Source of the DNA: Ornithodoros turicata
Lineage: Eukaryota; Arthropoda; Arachnida; Ixodida; Argasidae
Assembly: GCF_037126465.1 (NCBI RefSeq)
Contig: NC_088206.1
Span: 66,405,687 to 66,469,686, forward strand
Direction of reading: 5' to 3'
Length of the DNA: 64,000 bases
The notes beneath the pieces were generated by a model. The model saw only the letters and a program-made list of their open reading frames with translations, ran no database searches and was not told the origin of the DNA. Below, one piece after another: positions 11,529-23,265 of this stretch; the first letter of the stretch is position 1, and each line of letters opens with the position of its first letter. The translations under genes were made by a program, and so were the position numbers.

Positions 11529-14028
11529 CCCAGAAATTGTTGTTTTTGCTGTTCTTCTTCGTCCAGAAGAACAGTCTCTCTGCGGAGTATCCGCGGTCAT
11601 TGTCCTGCTAGAGTCGTTGTGCTCCTTTTTCTTCGATCTTAATCAGTTAACTAAATCAATCAACTAATCTTGGGGCTCCTGAATCATTTCGAGAAACTGC
11701 TTATGGCGAATTCAACTCGTCGTTGTAATGCAGAAAACCATACACAGGCTTGTAGCTCCCGTGCCCCGTTACTTGCAACCTGCACCGGCATACTAGAATA
11801 CGCTGCGCTGCACGCAAACGACCAGAGGCATTCGCCATTGCAGTCCCACAGCAAATAATTTAGTCCTATATCATTGGATTCGCAACACAATACTGCAGTC
11901 TTGCTTCCCTCTCCTTTCCTGGCCATCCTTTCTTGTAAACGACATCTGCACTGAAGCAGTTCGACCACCCAGGCACCGAAGTATGTACTCTTTTAACAAA
12001 AATAAGCGCACGTTATGCTTAAGAATGAGCTCCACGCCGGATAAGGACTGCCTTAATGATCCAACTGTTTTACAGACGGCACCTGAATTCGTGCTACCTT
12101 GTACCGATATTAACGCGTATAAAACAAGAAAAAGTACAAAAAGGGAAAAAAACACGAAAGAGTCATCACCTGCGTCTTCGTAACATTTTCATTCAAATCT
12201 CTTTCCTGTTTTTTTCGTGAGGGGGGAGGAACGAGATAAGTATTAATCCCTGCTCCTCCGACTCCTATAACCTACAGTCCACTTCCCTCTTAACGCGACA
12301 GATGTCCCTGCTCGCGCCGTTGCGTGCGTGTCATGCGCGAACTTCCTCACTGCAGAGCAGACGACACACACACACGCACATAAGGCGACCGCCGCGCCTC
12401 TGGCGAGCAATTTGCAGTAATTGAAGCGCGGGTAGCGAAATAGAACTCTGCGAACTCCCGCTGTGCAGATATGAGAAGTTGTGCAGCGCTGTGCTCTTGC
12501 AAGTGGTGGTACCTCTTAAAGTACGTGCAGCACGTACGAAAACGATTCTTCATCGCAGGTCTCAGCCATAATGCGGAATCTGTTGGAAACAGAAGCGTAC
12601 TTATGTGTAGTAACACTCTGCCGAGGCGTTGTGGCGTGGAACGACTCTCTGCGTCTCTCTTCTTCTTCTTTTTTCATCCTGGTGAAACGTGACGTTAGAA
12701 CAGTTCGTATGTTTGCGATAAGGTGGGACGAGTAGTTGGTATGCATTACGGATGATGCCGGCGCAAATTGCTGAGAAGGGTAGAGGATCAATTTTAAGGT
12801 GCGTTCGGGAAGTAATTAAAATTCGTTTATGGAGTATGAATGATATGATCGCCCTTGCGTTGGATTTGGTCTGTATGTTAAAATCAGTGCATGGTCATGG
12901 CTGGTTCGCGGATATCGAACCGGACCTGTCTCTAACTTTTTGTCGGTACCATTTCATCAAGTGCACCTTCTGGTATGATATCAGATATGTATGATATAGA
13001 TAGGAATATCGATTAGGGGTACATCCTAATGCTGAAGTTAATCTATACAAGCTGTTTAGTAGGACAGCAAGTAGCATATGGGCAGCTGCATGGGCATTCA
13101 TAATACACGTTTGGTACTTGAAACGTTTGGCCCTGCTTGAAAACATGCAATTCAGGTTGTTTCAGTTTCATACCTGGAAGATTCACTGGTTCCTTATTTA
13201 AATTTATCACATTGGAAATATAGTATATGTAGGGGGGAAGCTAAAATATTTGACTGCAAGACTGGAGAGCATCAAAAAGAAAAATACAGCCTTAAAAGCA
13301 TATGTACCGTCATATGTATATGTTAACCATTATGTTTTAAGCATTATTCAGGCATGTAAGAGGAGACCCTACACAAGAAAATATAAATTAGAGAGTAACT
13401 ACAGCTTCTACTCCCCAGGATTGCAATTATACTGCCCATTTTTGATGCTCTGACCTGAATTTCGCTCTCCAGTACTACAGTAGATCATTGCAGTCAGTTC
13501 CCAGATTCTTAGTAGTCTCATTCATCTAGGGAATAATGGTCGTGGCAATGCAACTTCTCCCCAACAGTACCAATATTATTTGCTTCCCTAAGAGTGTGCA
13601 CATCTTTCACGCGTCCTTCGTTTTTATTTTGCAGAATCTCATTTTTCACAACACATTCACCATTTCCGTCCAACACTGACCTCTACAGCGTATTCAAGGG
13701 CACACCCTTCCACTCGGGTGACTGATGGACTCACAAACAGCCAGGATACTACACTATCCGTACGCACACACTACGCTGGCACATGCGCTCCCAGACGTGC
13801 AATGGACAGCGGCCGCCATTTCTCTACCGCCGATTCGACGCGCCTGTCAAACTCCAATGGGACGATAGCAGCACATGGCGCGCAGAGTACGATCAATTTC
13901 GCCGTAGAAATTCAATTTCCTCCCTCTCCTTTTTATCGTCTGACAGGCGTCACGAAGGAAATGTACTCTGACGTGCATTGTTTCTCGGGCGCGTCTTTCC
14001 TGTGCCTATAGGATAAGTAGACACAGGC
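11529..14028. other. No gene recognised
   Basis: One AGCAGACGA site lies at 12356-12365. A minus-strand AGAAATGGCGGC (about 13812-13823) resembles a TISU-type start context but opens only about 21 codons. Otherwise nothing. Confidence 0.4.
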
Positions 14029-14330
14029 TCTGTGTGTGTGTGTGTGTTTGTGGGTACTACGTGCTGCTGTTGTAAGTTGGAACAGGTGCTGGATTCGTCG
14101 ATCCGCTGTTATGCGAGTGCGGGGCGATAACGAGACGGAGGTGACGGATGTGACAGGATGGTGATGGGGTGCGTGATGAAGATGGAAAAGAGGAGAGAGA
14201 CTGAGGGTGGGGAGGGAGAGAGAGAGGAGGAAACAGTAGGAGATTCGGTAACGAAATTGAAGGAGAGATGAAAGTGATGGCAAGGAGAGAGACGGGAAAT
14301 GACGAGATCGTTGTCGTTTAGTCCGTTTTA
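14029..14330 (+). repeat. (GT)n microsatellite and purine-rich tract
   Basis: A short GT run (about 14031-14048) is followed by a strongly G+A-biased stretch (about 14155-14325) on the plus strand. Frames on the opposite strand are pyrimidine-rich artefacts. Confidence 0.7.
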
Positions 14331-14726
14331 GGACAAGTGACAATGCTGACCATTGAAACCATTAGTCCATTTCGTGACTAGAGTATGGATGTTTACAGTG
14401 ATGGGGAGTAGACTTCAAGGCCAGGGGACTAAATTGCGGTGCAGTTGCAACCCAGGGGTGTAGAAGACGTAATTAATCCCCTACTGATATTTCCTTTAGG
14501 GTGCCGTTTAATGCGTTCGCGATTGTCTTGGGGCACAGTTTCGATTTTCTTTTCGTCTAAATTTTTGCACTATATTCGCATAAGTTTGTATTTTATTCCA
14601 GTTTCTAGCATTAAACGAGGTGGGGTAAGATAATTTTAACGTCACTAACATCACAGGTTCGGAATATTCTTCGCGAATTTGTCTCACGAGCATGACTCGG
14701 AGGAATCATGTTCACCTGCCGTCGCA
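14331..14726. other. No gene recognised
   Basis: I see nothing in this stretch. Confidence 0.4.
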
Positions 14727-14871
14727 AATACAAGAATAATAATAATTATTATTATTATTATTATTATTATTATTTTATTTTTGGTTAGGTGCCCATGGTC
14801 TAGGTACCCGAGTGTGTAGGAAATAATAATAATAATAATAGTAATAATAATAATAAGAAGAATATAAGTAG
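14727..14871. repeat. Paired ATT and AAT microsatellites
   Basis: An (ATT)n tract (about 14733-14780) and an (AAT)n tract (about 14823-14857) flank a roughly 45-bp unique spacer. Their opposite strand sense lets them pair as an imperfect hairpin. Confidence 0.8.
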
Positions 14872-15563
14872 GAAAAATTTGAAGACTGCAAAGAGCTTAC
14901 ACGAAAACAGAAAGGGGAGTTTATTAATACATATAGGGATAGGGGTCGACGATAGTACCGAGTACCAATAGTAGTATCGTAGTACCCATTTTAATGCCGA
15001 CAGCGGCCTGCTTTAGAAGTTACGCCTTTTTTTACGAAACTCATACGCATTTTTATCGAAACAATGAGCGCCTCCCACTCATTCACACGGTGCGCAGCTT
15101 GTAACTGGTACCAGACAGATACTTGTAAAAAAGAAAGTTCGTCGATTGGTGCACCCGCTCGCGAATTATTTAGCCCGGGGATTTAACTGAGTTAACTAAC
15201 TAATTAGCTAACTAATTTAATAATTGTTCGTTCACTCACTGAGATAAAATGGCGTGTACTTCCTCCATGTCCAAAATTCTTCATGCTCCAATTCGGCAAT
15301 AAATCAACAACTTCAAAAACGTCAATTTGAACGCACGCCACCTTAAATCGTACGATAAATTTACTGAAACATGCAGTCTTCGGGCAATTCACAGTGCCAT
15401 TATTTTTCCCATAACGAACGCTGAGAAGGAATATCGTGAGCTGGCTTCTTCATCCTGCGATGAAGAAGTAGCTCCTACTTTAATACATGTATTCGTCGCA
15501 GTTCAATTTCAGATGGACACAATGCTGATTACACGGTCATTTTCACGTTTTTATTGTTGTTTA
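14872..15563. other. No gene recognised
   Basis: I see nothing beyond a short AGTACC/GGTACT-rich patch near 14955-14990. Confidence 0.4.
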
Positions 15564-15730
15564 CAGTGAACCCTCGTTATTACGACCATGGTCGTTCCCG
15601 AAAAATTCGGTCATAATACGGAATTGTCATATTAACGGGGGGATTTTCAGAGCTTTCACTGCATTGTTCCCCAGGAATATAGTCGTAAAGCGCATATGTC
15701 AGATTATCGGGGGTCATATTAACGAGACTG
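15564..15730. mobile_element. Tigger/pogo-like MITE (167 bp)
   Basis: It starts CAGTGAACCCTCGTTATTAC and ends GTCATATTAACGAGACTG, imperfect inverse repeats, with TA on both sides as target duplication. CAGT ends plus TA fit the Tigger/pogo branch of Tc1/mariner. No transposase. Confidence 0.75.
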
Positions 15731-15732
15731 TA

Positions 15733-17440
15733 TTTGAATATGTTCTTCAATATTGTTCGTATTCAATAACACGTTATGTGTAGAAGGAGATGCCTTTTTG
15801 AAAATCACCGAAAAGGAAGTTACTGCCGAGATCCCTCAGGCATGAAATTGGGAACAAATGGGTACGACTAGAAGAGCTGATGAACTTTTCGGAAAATGCC
15901 AGCCGTGCAACATTAAAGTTCGTTCTGCTCATATTGCAACACTCCCCATGGCACAATTGCCGCGGTTACATGAACCCGACAGAAACGGGTCCAGTTGACG
16001 TATCGCACCTCCTCACATCAATCCTCCCTATAGAAGATTGGTTGACACGTACGGCTTGATGGGAGAAGGTTTGCTACGACAAGCCCGTTCCTGTCGCGTT
16101 CATATAACAGGGGCTAATCTTCCACAGGAAATCAACAAAGTTCCACTGTGTAACTCTGTAATATCGACAAAAAAAGGGTTCCTTACTCAGCCTTCTTTAA
16201 AACTGTTATCATCCAAAATGGGATGTACGTTCCTATCTCTTCTCTCAGATATGATTCTACGAACGACTACGCACTGTTTACGCAACGCTCTTTTTATTAT
16301 CACACCTATGCCGTAGAATGCGATGTACATACAAGGCGAAAAGAACCTTGGTGTATTACCGCCACTGAGAAAAAAAAAAGAGACTCGTCCTTGAATCTTC
16401 TAGGACCGCCTGGTAAGCCGGAATCCTATCCGTTTCCCATTATGGTATTATACAACGACCAGTTCACGCGGGGATGCTCACCGCTTAGCGTGAAACAAGT
16501 TTCCAGTCGCTTTATAAATATGTGTTCAAGTTGCCGAGCCGGCGGAGCATTTGAGAATAAAACAGCAAAGGTTCAAAAATGAAAAAAAAAAAAAACTCTT
16601 GAAAAGTTGTCGGTGGTAGAAACAGATCACCAACGCAGGTTCATTGGAGAGTTCCCGCTGTGAAAATCACCAGGTGTTACTTATAACACTCCGTTGTGAT
16701 AAATGAGACACCCCGTTGCGATGGGGAACGCGGGGGTTGGCTGACTGCGCAAGCGAATGCAGCGCCGCGGCTCGCCTTTGGGTTGACCCCCTGGCGGTGG
16801 AGGACGCAAACTCTTGGTCGGGCCGTTGGGTAGCAGTGCAATGACAGCGAGACACGGTTTCTGTTGTTTGTCTTTGTTATTTCTTTTCTAACTACAGATA
16901 CGTTCTGCGCGTGTGCGGGTTTGGATCTAGGAAATAATTCGCCGGATTTCATTTGACTAATTTTCCAGAAACTTTTTCGTGGACTCCTCTCTCTGTGCAA
17001 GCACAGATGGAAACCTCGTCAATGGTGCTTTGATATCCATACTGTAAAAAAGCCTGAGTTTGCGGGATGGGGGGGGGGGGGGGCAATGGACGGGCGACAC
17101 AGACGTATGATACAGACACATAATGGCACTCACAATCTATCCTGTAACACTTAGAGTGAATTATAACTGCGCAAGCGAACTTCTTATGAAGTGTTCCTCA
17201 CATCACTTGACTTCACACCCTCATCGCCACTTCCACACCCTTCTACCGAGAGTTTTTAAACAACGGTGCTCGGTTGCCAACCCGTGTATGCAAGAACTGA
17301 TCACAGAGAATGATACGTTAATTTCTTGTGAATTTTTCATTGTAATTTCAAGCTTGCCCAGCTAACTGCCCTCGGAAAACAAAAAAAAAAAACGTTTTCA
17401 GTAGTAGATCTGCATAAAATAGTGATTGTGGAACAAAATA
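15733..17440. other. No gene recognised; possible processed 3' end at 16557-16594
   Basis: AATAAA at about 16557 is followed about 20 bases later by a run of 14 A (about 16581-16594), as in a processed transcript or polyadenylated retrocopy. A 119-codon frame (16223-16582) overlaps the site but is not recognised. A poly-G run lies at 17069-17083. Confidence 0.3.
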
Positions 17441-17456
17441 CAAAAAATACACCGCC

Positions 17457-17529
17457 TGCCCCGGGTGAGGCTCGAACTCACGACCTTCAGATTATGAGAC
17501 TGACGCGCTGCCTACTGCGCTACCGAGGC
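17457..17529 (-). tRNA. tRNA-Met (CAT), elongator type
   Basis: On the minus strand the 73-base sequence folds into a full cloverleaf. The acceptor stem GCCTCGG pairs with CCGGGGC (one U-G pair), the anticodon loop is CTCATAA with CAT at 17496-17494, and the T arm is GTGAG TTCGAGC CTCAC. It closely resembles the animal elongator tRNA-Met. No intron is present and CCA is not encoded, as expected in a eukaryote. A T6 terminator lies 10 bases past the 3' end (plus-strand A run, 17442-17447). The intact fold and terminator favour a functional gene over a SINE head. Confidence 0.95.
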
Positions 17530-18451
17530 GGATTGGTTTGGGCGTTCATCTTGGGGTACATATACATAGTGCGTGTACTTGTGTTGCCTTTGCTCATGCC
17601 TTTGCTCCATAGAATGGCTCATAGTTTTGCCGTTCGAGTTTCGCAGCTTTATATTTGAAGCTCTTTGGTGGTGGTGGTGGTGGTGGTGGTGGTGAAAGGG
17701 CTTTTCGCGACGACAGTTCAACACGGGACGAATGACGCCTGTCCGGAAATCTCGGAGTTGCTGTGCGGAACACACATGTTCAACATTAGGGAACAGGCTC
17801 CCTGTTCAACATATTGGAGTGGCGTCCTCGGTAGGTTCGGTTCGGTATTGCTTCGGGCACGCACTATCGTCCTCAATACTCTCGTGCGTAAAGCATTGCC
17901 AAAACTACTGAGAACGTCGCTGAGGAATTACCATACCATTCCTGCAAGCTGGGCGGTGGGTGATTGGGAGAAGCAATGAGCTGTGCTACCGTGGAAGTGT
18001 CCGCAAAACTTAAGGCGAAAGATCACAAAATTGGTCCGTTGGAGGCACGGCCGGCGTCCACGGGCCGACAGCACCCCCCCCCCCCCCCGCCCCCGAGTCC
18101 GCTTAAAGGGGCGCAAAAAAGACAACCTTGTGGAGCAAGAATACGCCTGGGGGGGGGGGGGGGCGCAAATTTCCCACTCACTTGTCCTCCACTTGGGAAG
18201 GCAGTCGGGCAGTATTAATTCTGTCCCAGTATTAATTCTGCTGCCGTGTCGTAAGTTTCTTTTTTTGTTTGTTTTTTGTTTTTTTTTTGCCGTTACATCA
18301 ATTATTTCTATACGAACCCTTTCTGAAACCAAAACTGCGCATGCGCCTGTTGTAGCTCTGGCCACGTTCTGGTTGCATTTCAATACGAAATGAATGAATT
18401 GTTTTGATAACCGACGAAACTTTGCCTCGGTCAAAACAGAGCCCCCCAGAA
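17530..18451. repeat. Low-complexity stretch: (GGT)n, poly-C, poly-G; no gene
   Basis: A (GGT)n tract lies at about 17667-17694, poly-C at 18074-18088, poly-G at 18149-18163 and a T-rich run near 18257-18290. The long frames across this stretch come from these tracts. Confidence 0.7.
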
Positions 18452-19293
18452 CAGAGGTGGGGAAATTACTTTTATTTTGTAATGCATTACCATTACTCAT
18501 TACTTGCATAACAAACTAATGCATTACATTACTCATTACTTTTTGGATATTAGTAATGCATTAGTAATGTCATTACTTTAACAAAGTAATGGCATTACTG
18601 TGGCATTACATTTACGTTTTAGGGTATAAGCCTCAAAGATGCTATGCAAAAGTTTTTCTCTTGCTTTTTTTGCTATAGGCAATAGCCACTCGAGTATCCC
18701 CAAATTGGTGCCAGTAAATCCCCGCAGAAGCAAGTCTGATAGGCAAAAACTATAGATAAGATTTATTGCAGATGCCTTTTCTAGCATTATGGAGCTGGCG
18801 GATGAAGCCCAGCCTACAGAAAAGCTACATCTGACAGCACAAGAGAAACTAACACGGTACCATACCAAAACAGTGAATCACTACAGCAAATGTTACGTGA
18901 TACCTTCATAGAGGCTATGTTTCTATTTCACTGATTATCCTTTACTCCAAATGCACACAGGAGAAAATCGGTGATATCATCATGTAGACACTTGTGACAC
19001 ACGCCGCCGACTGTTGAACCCTTGCAGAATTCCCCAGGCTGCGCCTTTCTCTTTCCTTGTTGCCCTGTGCTCATGGTCGAAGAAAACCTGGATGTTCTTA
19101 ATCTTCACGTGGCTCAATGAACATTCGACAAAAGTAATGAGTAATGCCACCCTGCATTACTCAGTCGAAATGTAATGCATTACCGTTACTCATTACTTGC
19201 TGGCAAAATGTAATTCATTACCATTACTCATTACTCAAAAGTAATGCATTACCGGTAATGCATTACTTTGTAATGCATTACTCCCCACCTCTG
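18452..19293. mobile_element. Non-autonomous hAT element (842 bp)
   Basis: The ends CAGAGGTGGGG and CCCCACCTCTG are inverse repeats, flanked by a perfect 8-bp target duplication, CCCCAGAA (18444-18451 and 19294-19301). Both arms contain many copies of the palindrome GTAATGCATTAC or its ATTACTCATTAC variants, presumably transposase-binding subterminal repeats. A 96-codon minus frame (18578-18868) is not recognised. Confidence 0.88.
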
Positions 19294-19301
19294 CCCCAGA
19301 A

Positions 19302-20395
19302 ACAGACATCGCGGGGGGGTAAGCTTCCAAGGGATGGGGGCTGTGCATGCTTATGGGTAGATTTATCGGTGGCCGCGAGCTGTGTTGACCTGTTTGATAG
19401 TCTCAGAAATTTAAGGTGGGGTGTTGCTAGAAACGAGATGGGGCGTAAGGATATCCGTGGGTTAACGACATGTACCGTTCCCTTTTAACAAAAATCGACT
19501 GCTCCAGTCTTTCTGAATATCCAGCATGTTGCCAAGAAACGCTCTTTCATTATACATTTTTTTAACACTCTCTTCTTCGTAAAGGTCTTAGTGAAGTGTT
19601 TATCCGAATATCTAAAACCCACCTGAAACACGAATAAAGTGTAAGACAACAAAGAACCTCACAATGCTACAGGCGCCGAAGAGCAAAGAAATCAGGGAAC
19701 ATCAATTCACGGTATTCAGAGAGTGGTATTTGCATTACACAACCACGCATGTCATCTACACGCCATGTGTAGCCTTGGTCCCCTCCCTGTTGATAGATAT
19801 ACCCTGGGACCGGGTGTCATTTCATTAATGGACATCCCTTGGTCGACCAGGTTTTAAGCCGACGGAAAGATATCGACGAGACGTAATGACAGTAATCCAT
19901 CACGACACCCAATTCTTCAATGTCGCTTGGAGCGTCGCTAGGCGTAATGAAAAGGAACTCCCGTCGTCTGCTTCGCCTCTCAAGGGTTACCAGGGTGACC
20001 ATGAGCCCTGTCTCAGGTTTGCTTTCTTTCATAACAATGCTTGCGACGTAATAGCAACTTCAACCTTTTTGTGCGCGTCATAGCAGTCCGTTCCATTGCT
20101 ATTACTGAGTGGTTGGGTAACGCGTAGTAATTAGGTGATGGCAAGAGAGGAAGGGTCTTGATAAGAGTGATCTTGTTTGCAATCCTGGCGCTATTTGGTT
20201 GGAAGTAGTTGGTAGATTTGACGACCACTTGGCGGACATGGGCGAAGTGGGAGAGGGCAAATTTGTGACTCTTACAGCAAGGCTTTCTTGTTCAGAGCTG
20301 CCCAGCCTCTTCAGTGTCTTAGTATGAAGTTAAGCTAACTCTTTGTTTCTTTATCAATTTTTTCCAATATGGCACACAGAGTCAGTTGTTCCTGA
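19302..20395. other. No gene recognised
   Basis: It holds one AGCAGACGA site (minus, about 19963-19972) and nothing else I can name. Confidence 0.4.
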
Positions 20396-20828
20396 TGTTA
20401 CCCTACAGCGCTGTGCATTAGAGCGTACGGCTTCCACCAAGTTGTTAATGAAATCACAGAAATGCTTCGTTTCGCATTGGACATCACGGACGTCAGTGTC
20501 CCTCAGTGCAACATGCACAGACCGCAACGTGTACAATATAGGCAGCCAATGAAAGTGAAAGCTATCCACAACAGGAATCGCGAAAGCAACGCCATGAGAT
20601 AACAGACGCAATCACGTTGACCGGAACATCCACTGAAGCAGCCACTTCCTGTGAAACTATAGTACAGCGGGTGATGTTCGCCCGCTGTTCTTTTTTGTGC
20701 CTGTCGTCTGCTACTCTCATTCATCTTCTGCTACCAAGCAAACCCCTTTAGCGGATGTGACGCAACCCCATCTCTAAACGTGTGAGATCGAAACGCTTTG
20801 TCCGTTTTCTCTTGTTACGAAGCAGACG
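19963..20828. promoter_or_regulatory. AGCAGACGA motif cluster 2
   Basis: TCGTCTGCT at about 19964 and 20704 (minus-strand motif) and the variant AGCAGACGG near 20820 (plus). Regulatory role is inference. Confidence 0.25.
20396..20602 (+). pseudogene. LINE ORF1-like fragment (RRM to C-terminal domain)
   Basis: A 68-residue open stretch, with no start codon at its head, reads CIRAYGFHQVVNEITEMLRF and goes on to a QCNMHRPQ segment and an RQPMKVKAI strand. LINE ORF1 proteins typically have an NIRIYGIP-like strand, a helix with E..TE, an HR motif and an RPIIVKF strand in the same order and spacing. The match is to this remembered family pattern. The fragment starts after a stop and ends in TAA, so it is an isolated piece. 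Frames on the opposite strand are shadows. Confidence 0.45.
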
Positions 20829-21776
20829 GCGTCATGTCTTCTCGTTTGCTCAGCAGGGGGCGTGCGGGCTTTTGGTTTCGCTTTCCGATTGGCATCATCG
20901 TTCTCTAGTACGTTCTTTTCGGTGTTGACGTTACGAGTCCTTTTTTTTCTTCTTCTTAAGCCACCGCTCACTCAGCGCCGGAAGTACAACCGAACATTCT
21001 CCCTGTTTGTGAGGGACCAGCAACGTTTGGGAAGCATGAGCTTCGGCATGAGTTCGGTATTGAACAAAGCAAGTGGACACGTCAATTTTGCAAGTACATT
21101 CTCAATTGGGGGGGGGGGGGGGGGGAACGACAGGTATATGGGCCACCGACAGAGGGATGCGTCCTGCTGCCACACAAACTTGACTAGTACCTCCTTAACC
21201 TTCCAGTTCACCTTTCCGCATCTTCGGGTTCCTTTCTAAGGCTTTAAGATCACCTTACTTTTCAGACACTTCCTGCGGTGCGAAACCCTTTCTCTGCTTT
21301 TTTTTTTTTCCGCGTTGTTTACTTGCCAAGAGGCCCTCTACCCACCCGCACTCCCATTGCCCCCTTTGAAGCTCTCATAGTTGGCTCAATTGATTCGCCA
21401 TTCACTCGGAGCTCTCATCCGTGCTGAGGGCCGGCAGCCTTGTGGACGACCGTGCCACTCACGCCCGTTAACGTCCGCCTCAAGAAGCGGAAAAAAGGGG
21501 CGACGTGCCCCTGTGCGTTGTTGACTCTGTTGCTTTGTGAGTGTACACATGTTTGTACGATGGGAACTCGTTCACAAAAACTCGGGAGGCGTGCGGACTT
21601 TTTGGAAAAGATCAGCTGTTTCGTGCCCACTGCACGTGTTCCGCTTCTGGAAGCTCGATTGGTACACGTTTCGTTTAACCACTCTGACTGATTGGTTGGC
21701 ATATATTTGAGTTGTTGTTGTCCTGGTCATGAAGCCGGTTATCGGTTGTGTGTCATTACCTAATCTTCTTTTATCT
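20603..21776. other. No gene recognised; poly-G tract
   Basis: An 18-base G run lies at about 21108-21125 and a T run near 21300. Frames in this stretch are not convincing. Confidence 0.4.
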
Positions 21777-21929
21777 CCCAAGCAGCACAATGTACTGAAA
21801 GTGGAGTGCAATAGGGGTGGACGGTATGTGTCTTATCAATGTTCTTTAGTTTCATCAGTCTGTTCAAGGCCTTCCACCTACCCGTCCACCCCTATTGCAC
21901 TCGACTTTCAGTACGTTTTGCTACTTGGG
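21777..21929. mobile_element. Small TIR element (about 153 bp)
   Basis: The left end from CCCAAGCAGCA through CGTACTGAAAGT-like sequence to AATAGGGGTGGACGG is repeated in inverse at the right end with only a few differences. The arms are about 45 bp and the loop about 55 bp. No target duplication was identified. Confidence 0.7.
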
Positions 21930-22331
21930 TCTGTATCACCAAAAGGGGGCCGCAATTGTGATTATTTTGGCTGCGAGCGTGCGTTGCCTCAATTGCAAAA
22001 GCGCTATATAGGGTTTGGATGAAAGCCCCCTGTGGTATCCCCTGCAAGTACTTGCACAGCCCAACCACTGTTTCTTGTGTGTTACCTGTTTCTACCCGGA
22101 ACAGAGTTCATGTACATGTCTATGTACTTCGATCAAAGCCTGGGTTCGATGCATTCTCTTTCGTGGGACAACTGCGTTTGGATTCTGTTGCAGTATCGTA
22201 TCGTTGGCTTCATTGATTTGGCGATGCCTCCAGCCTGGCGACAACGGCAGGTAGTACGGTGCCGACAATGACTCTTGCAAAGTATACCTCCACTGATGCA
22301 TCTATACAGTTCCATGGAGGTAAGTAGGCAG

Positions 22332-22496
22332 TCACAAGGTTTCTTTTTTGTGGACGGTTACATTGATGAGCCATCCAACCAAGGCGTAGCCGTACACTTC
22401 AACCTTGACTTCGTAGCCTAGTTTCTGGAAGCTGCGCTGAGCCTCTGACACAGTCTCCATCAAGGATAAAAGGAACCGTCTAATTTCAAGCGGCAT
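22332..22496 (-). CDS. Small unrecognised ORF (54 codons)
   Basis: Reading minus from ATG at 22496, the frame has a mixed, coding-like composition with a charged middle (EAQRSFQKLGYEVKVEV) and a hydrophobic end before TGA. I do not recognise it, and it has no partner exons in view. It could be a chance frame. Confidence 0.15.
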   Translation of the reverse strand: MPLEIRRFLLSLMETVSEAQRSFQKLGYEVKVEVYGYALVGWLINVTVHKKETL

Positions 22497-22677
22497 ATAA
22501 TGTGGACAGAGCGCTTAGCGCATTCACTAGGACTGGAAGCTTGACTTGGTCACCTGGGTCACCCTTGTGGTGGTTTTGAGCTGTCTGTACCTCTGGTGAA
22601 ACCTGTAAAGACACCAAGTCGGTAAAAGCAGAGATATTCCAAGGATTTTCGTCTCGGAGGGGTGTTGGGGTCCCTTC

Positions 22678-22702
22678 GGGGGGGGGGGGGGGGGGGGGGG
22701 GG
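22678..22702 (+). repeat. Poly-G tract (about 25 G)
   Basis: Uninterrupted G run, the longest of several in the window. Confidence 0.9.
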
Positions 22703-22877
22703 TTATGGCACCCGTATTTGCAACTTTTCTGGCTTTTTTTTTTTGCCTTTCTCGCAGACAGGGGCGTTGTAACATTTATTCGGGTATCTTTGGGGGGTGT
22801 AGGGGGGTGCTGGGAAAATCTCTGTGCAAAGGCACCTGGGGGTAATGTGTGAGAGTAAGGGCCGTGTCATGGTGAAG

Positions 22878-22895
22878 ATATATATATATATATAT
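22878..22895. repeat. (TA)n microsatellite
   Basis: Alternating TA for about 18 bases. Confidence 0.9.
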
Positions 22896-23265
22896 CTTTA
22901 TCCCCTGCATTTAATCATTCTAACACCGCTTGCCGCCAAATCACGCTACATGAGCTCCGAGCTTTCTTTCTGCCATACCGTGAAGGCCACGGTCAAGTGC
23001 AACTAGACAAATAGAAAACAACGTATGGGCTCCACTGACCAAAGGCGAAGAAAAAAGGCCAACCGCTTCCTGATCAATCGTTCCCGCAACCATCTCTGTG
23101 TCACTTTGACGATGGATAGATTTCACGTGCTGCCTTGCCCAACGCGCACGCAGCGGGAGTTTGGTTTGGCTTGGATTCCACCCCCAGGGCGGCGCTCGCT
23201 TCGTTTGTTTTGCATTTTTCACGCTACGGGGCGTAACACATTTCTTTTGGCGGCCACATTTAAAG

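Noticed and set aside
17928..18509. 193-codon minus frame, the longest but one
   Set aside because: Crosses poly-C and poly-G tracts and the end of a hAT element; opposite strand is open too.
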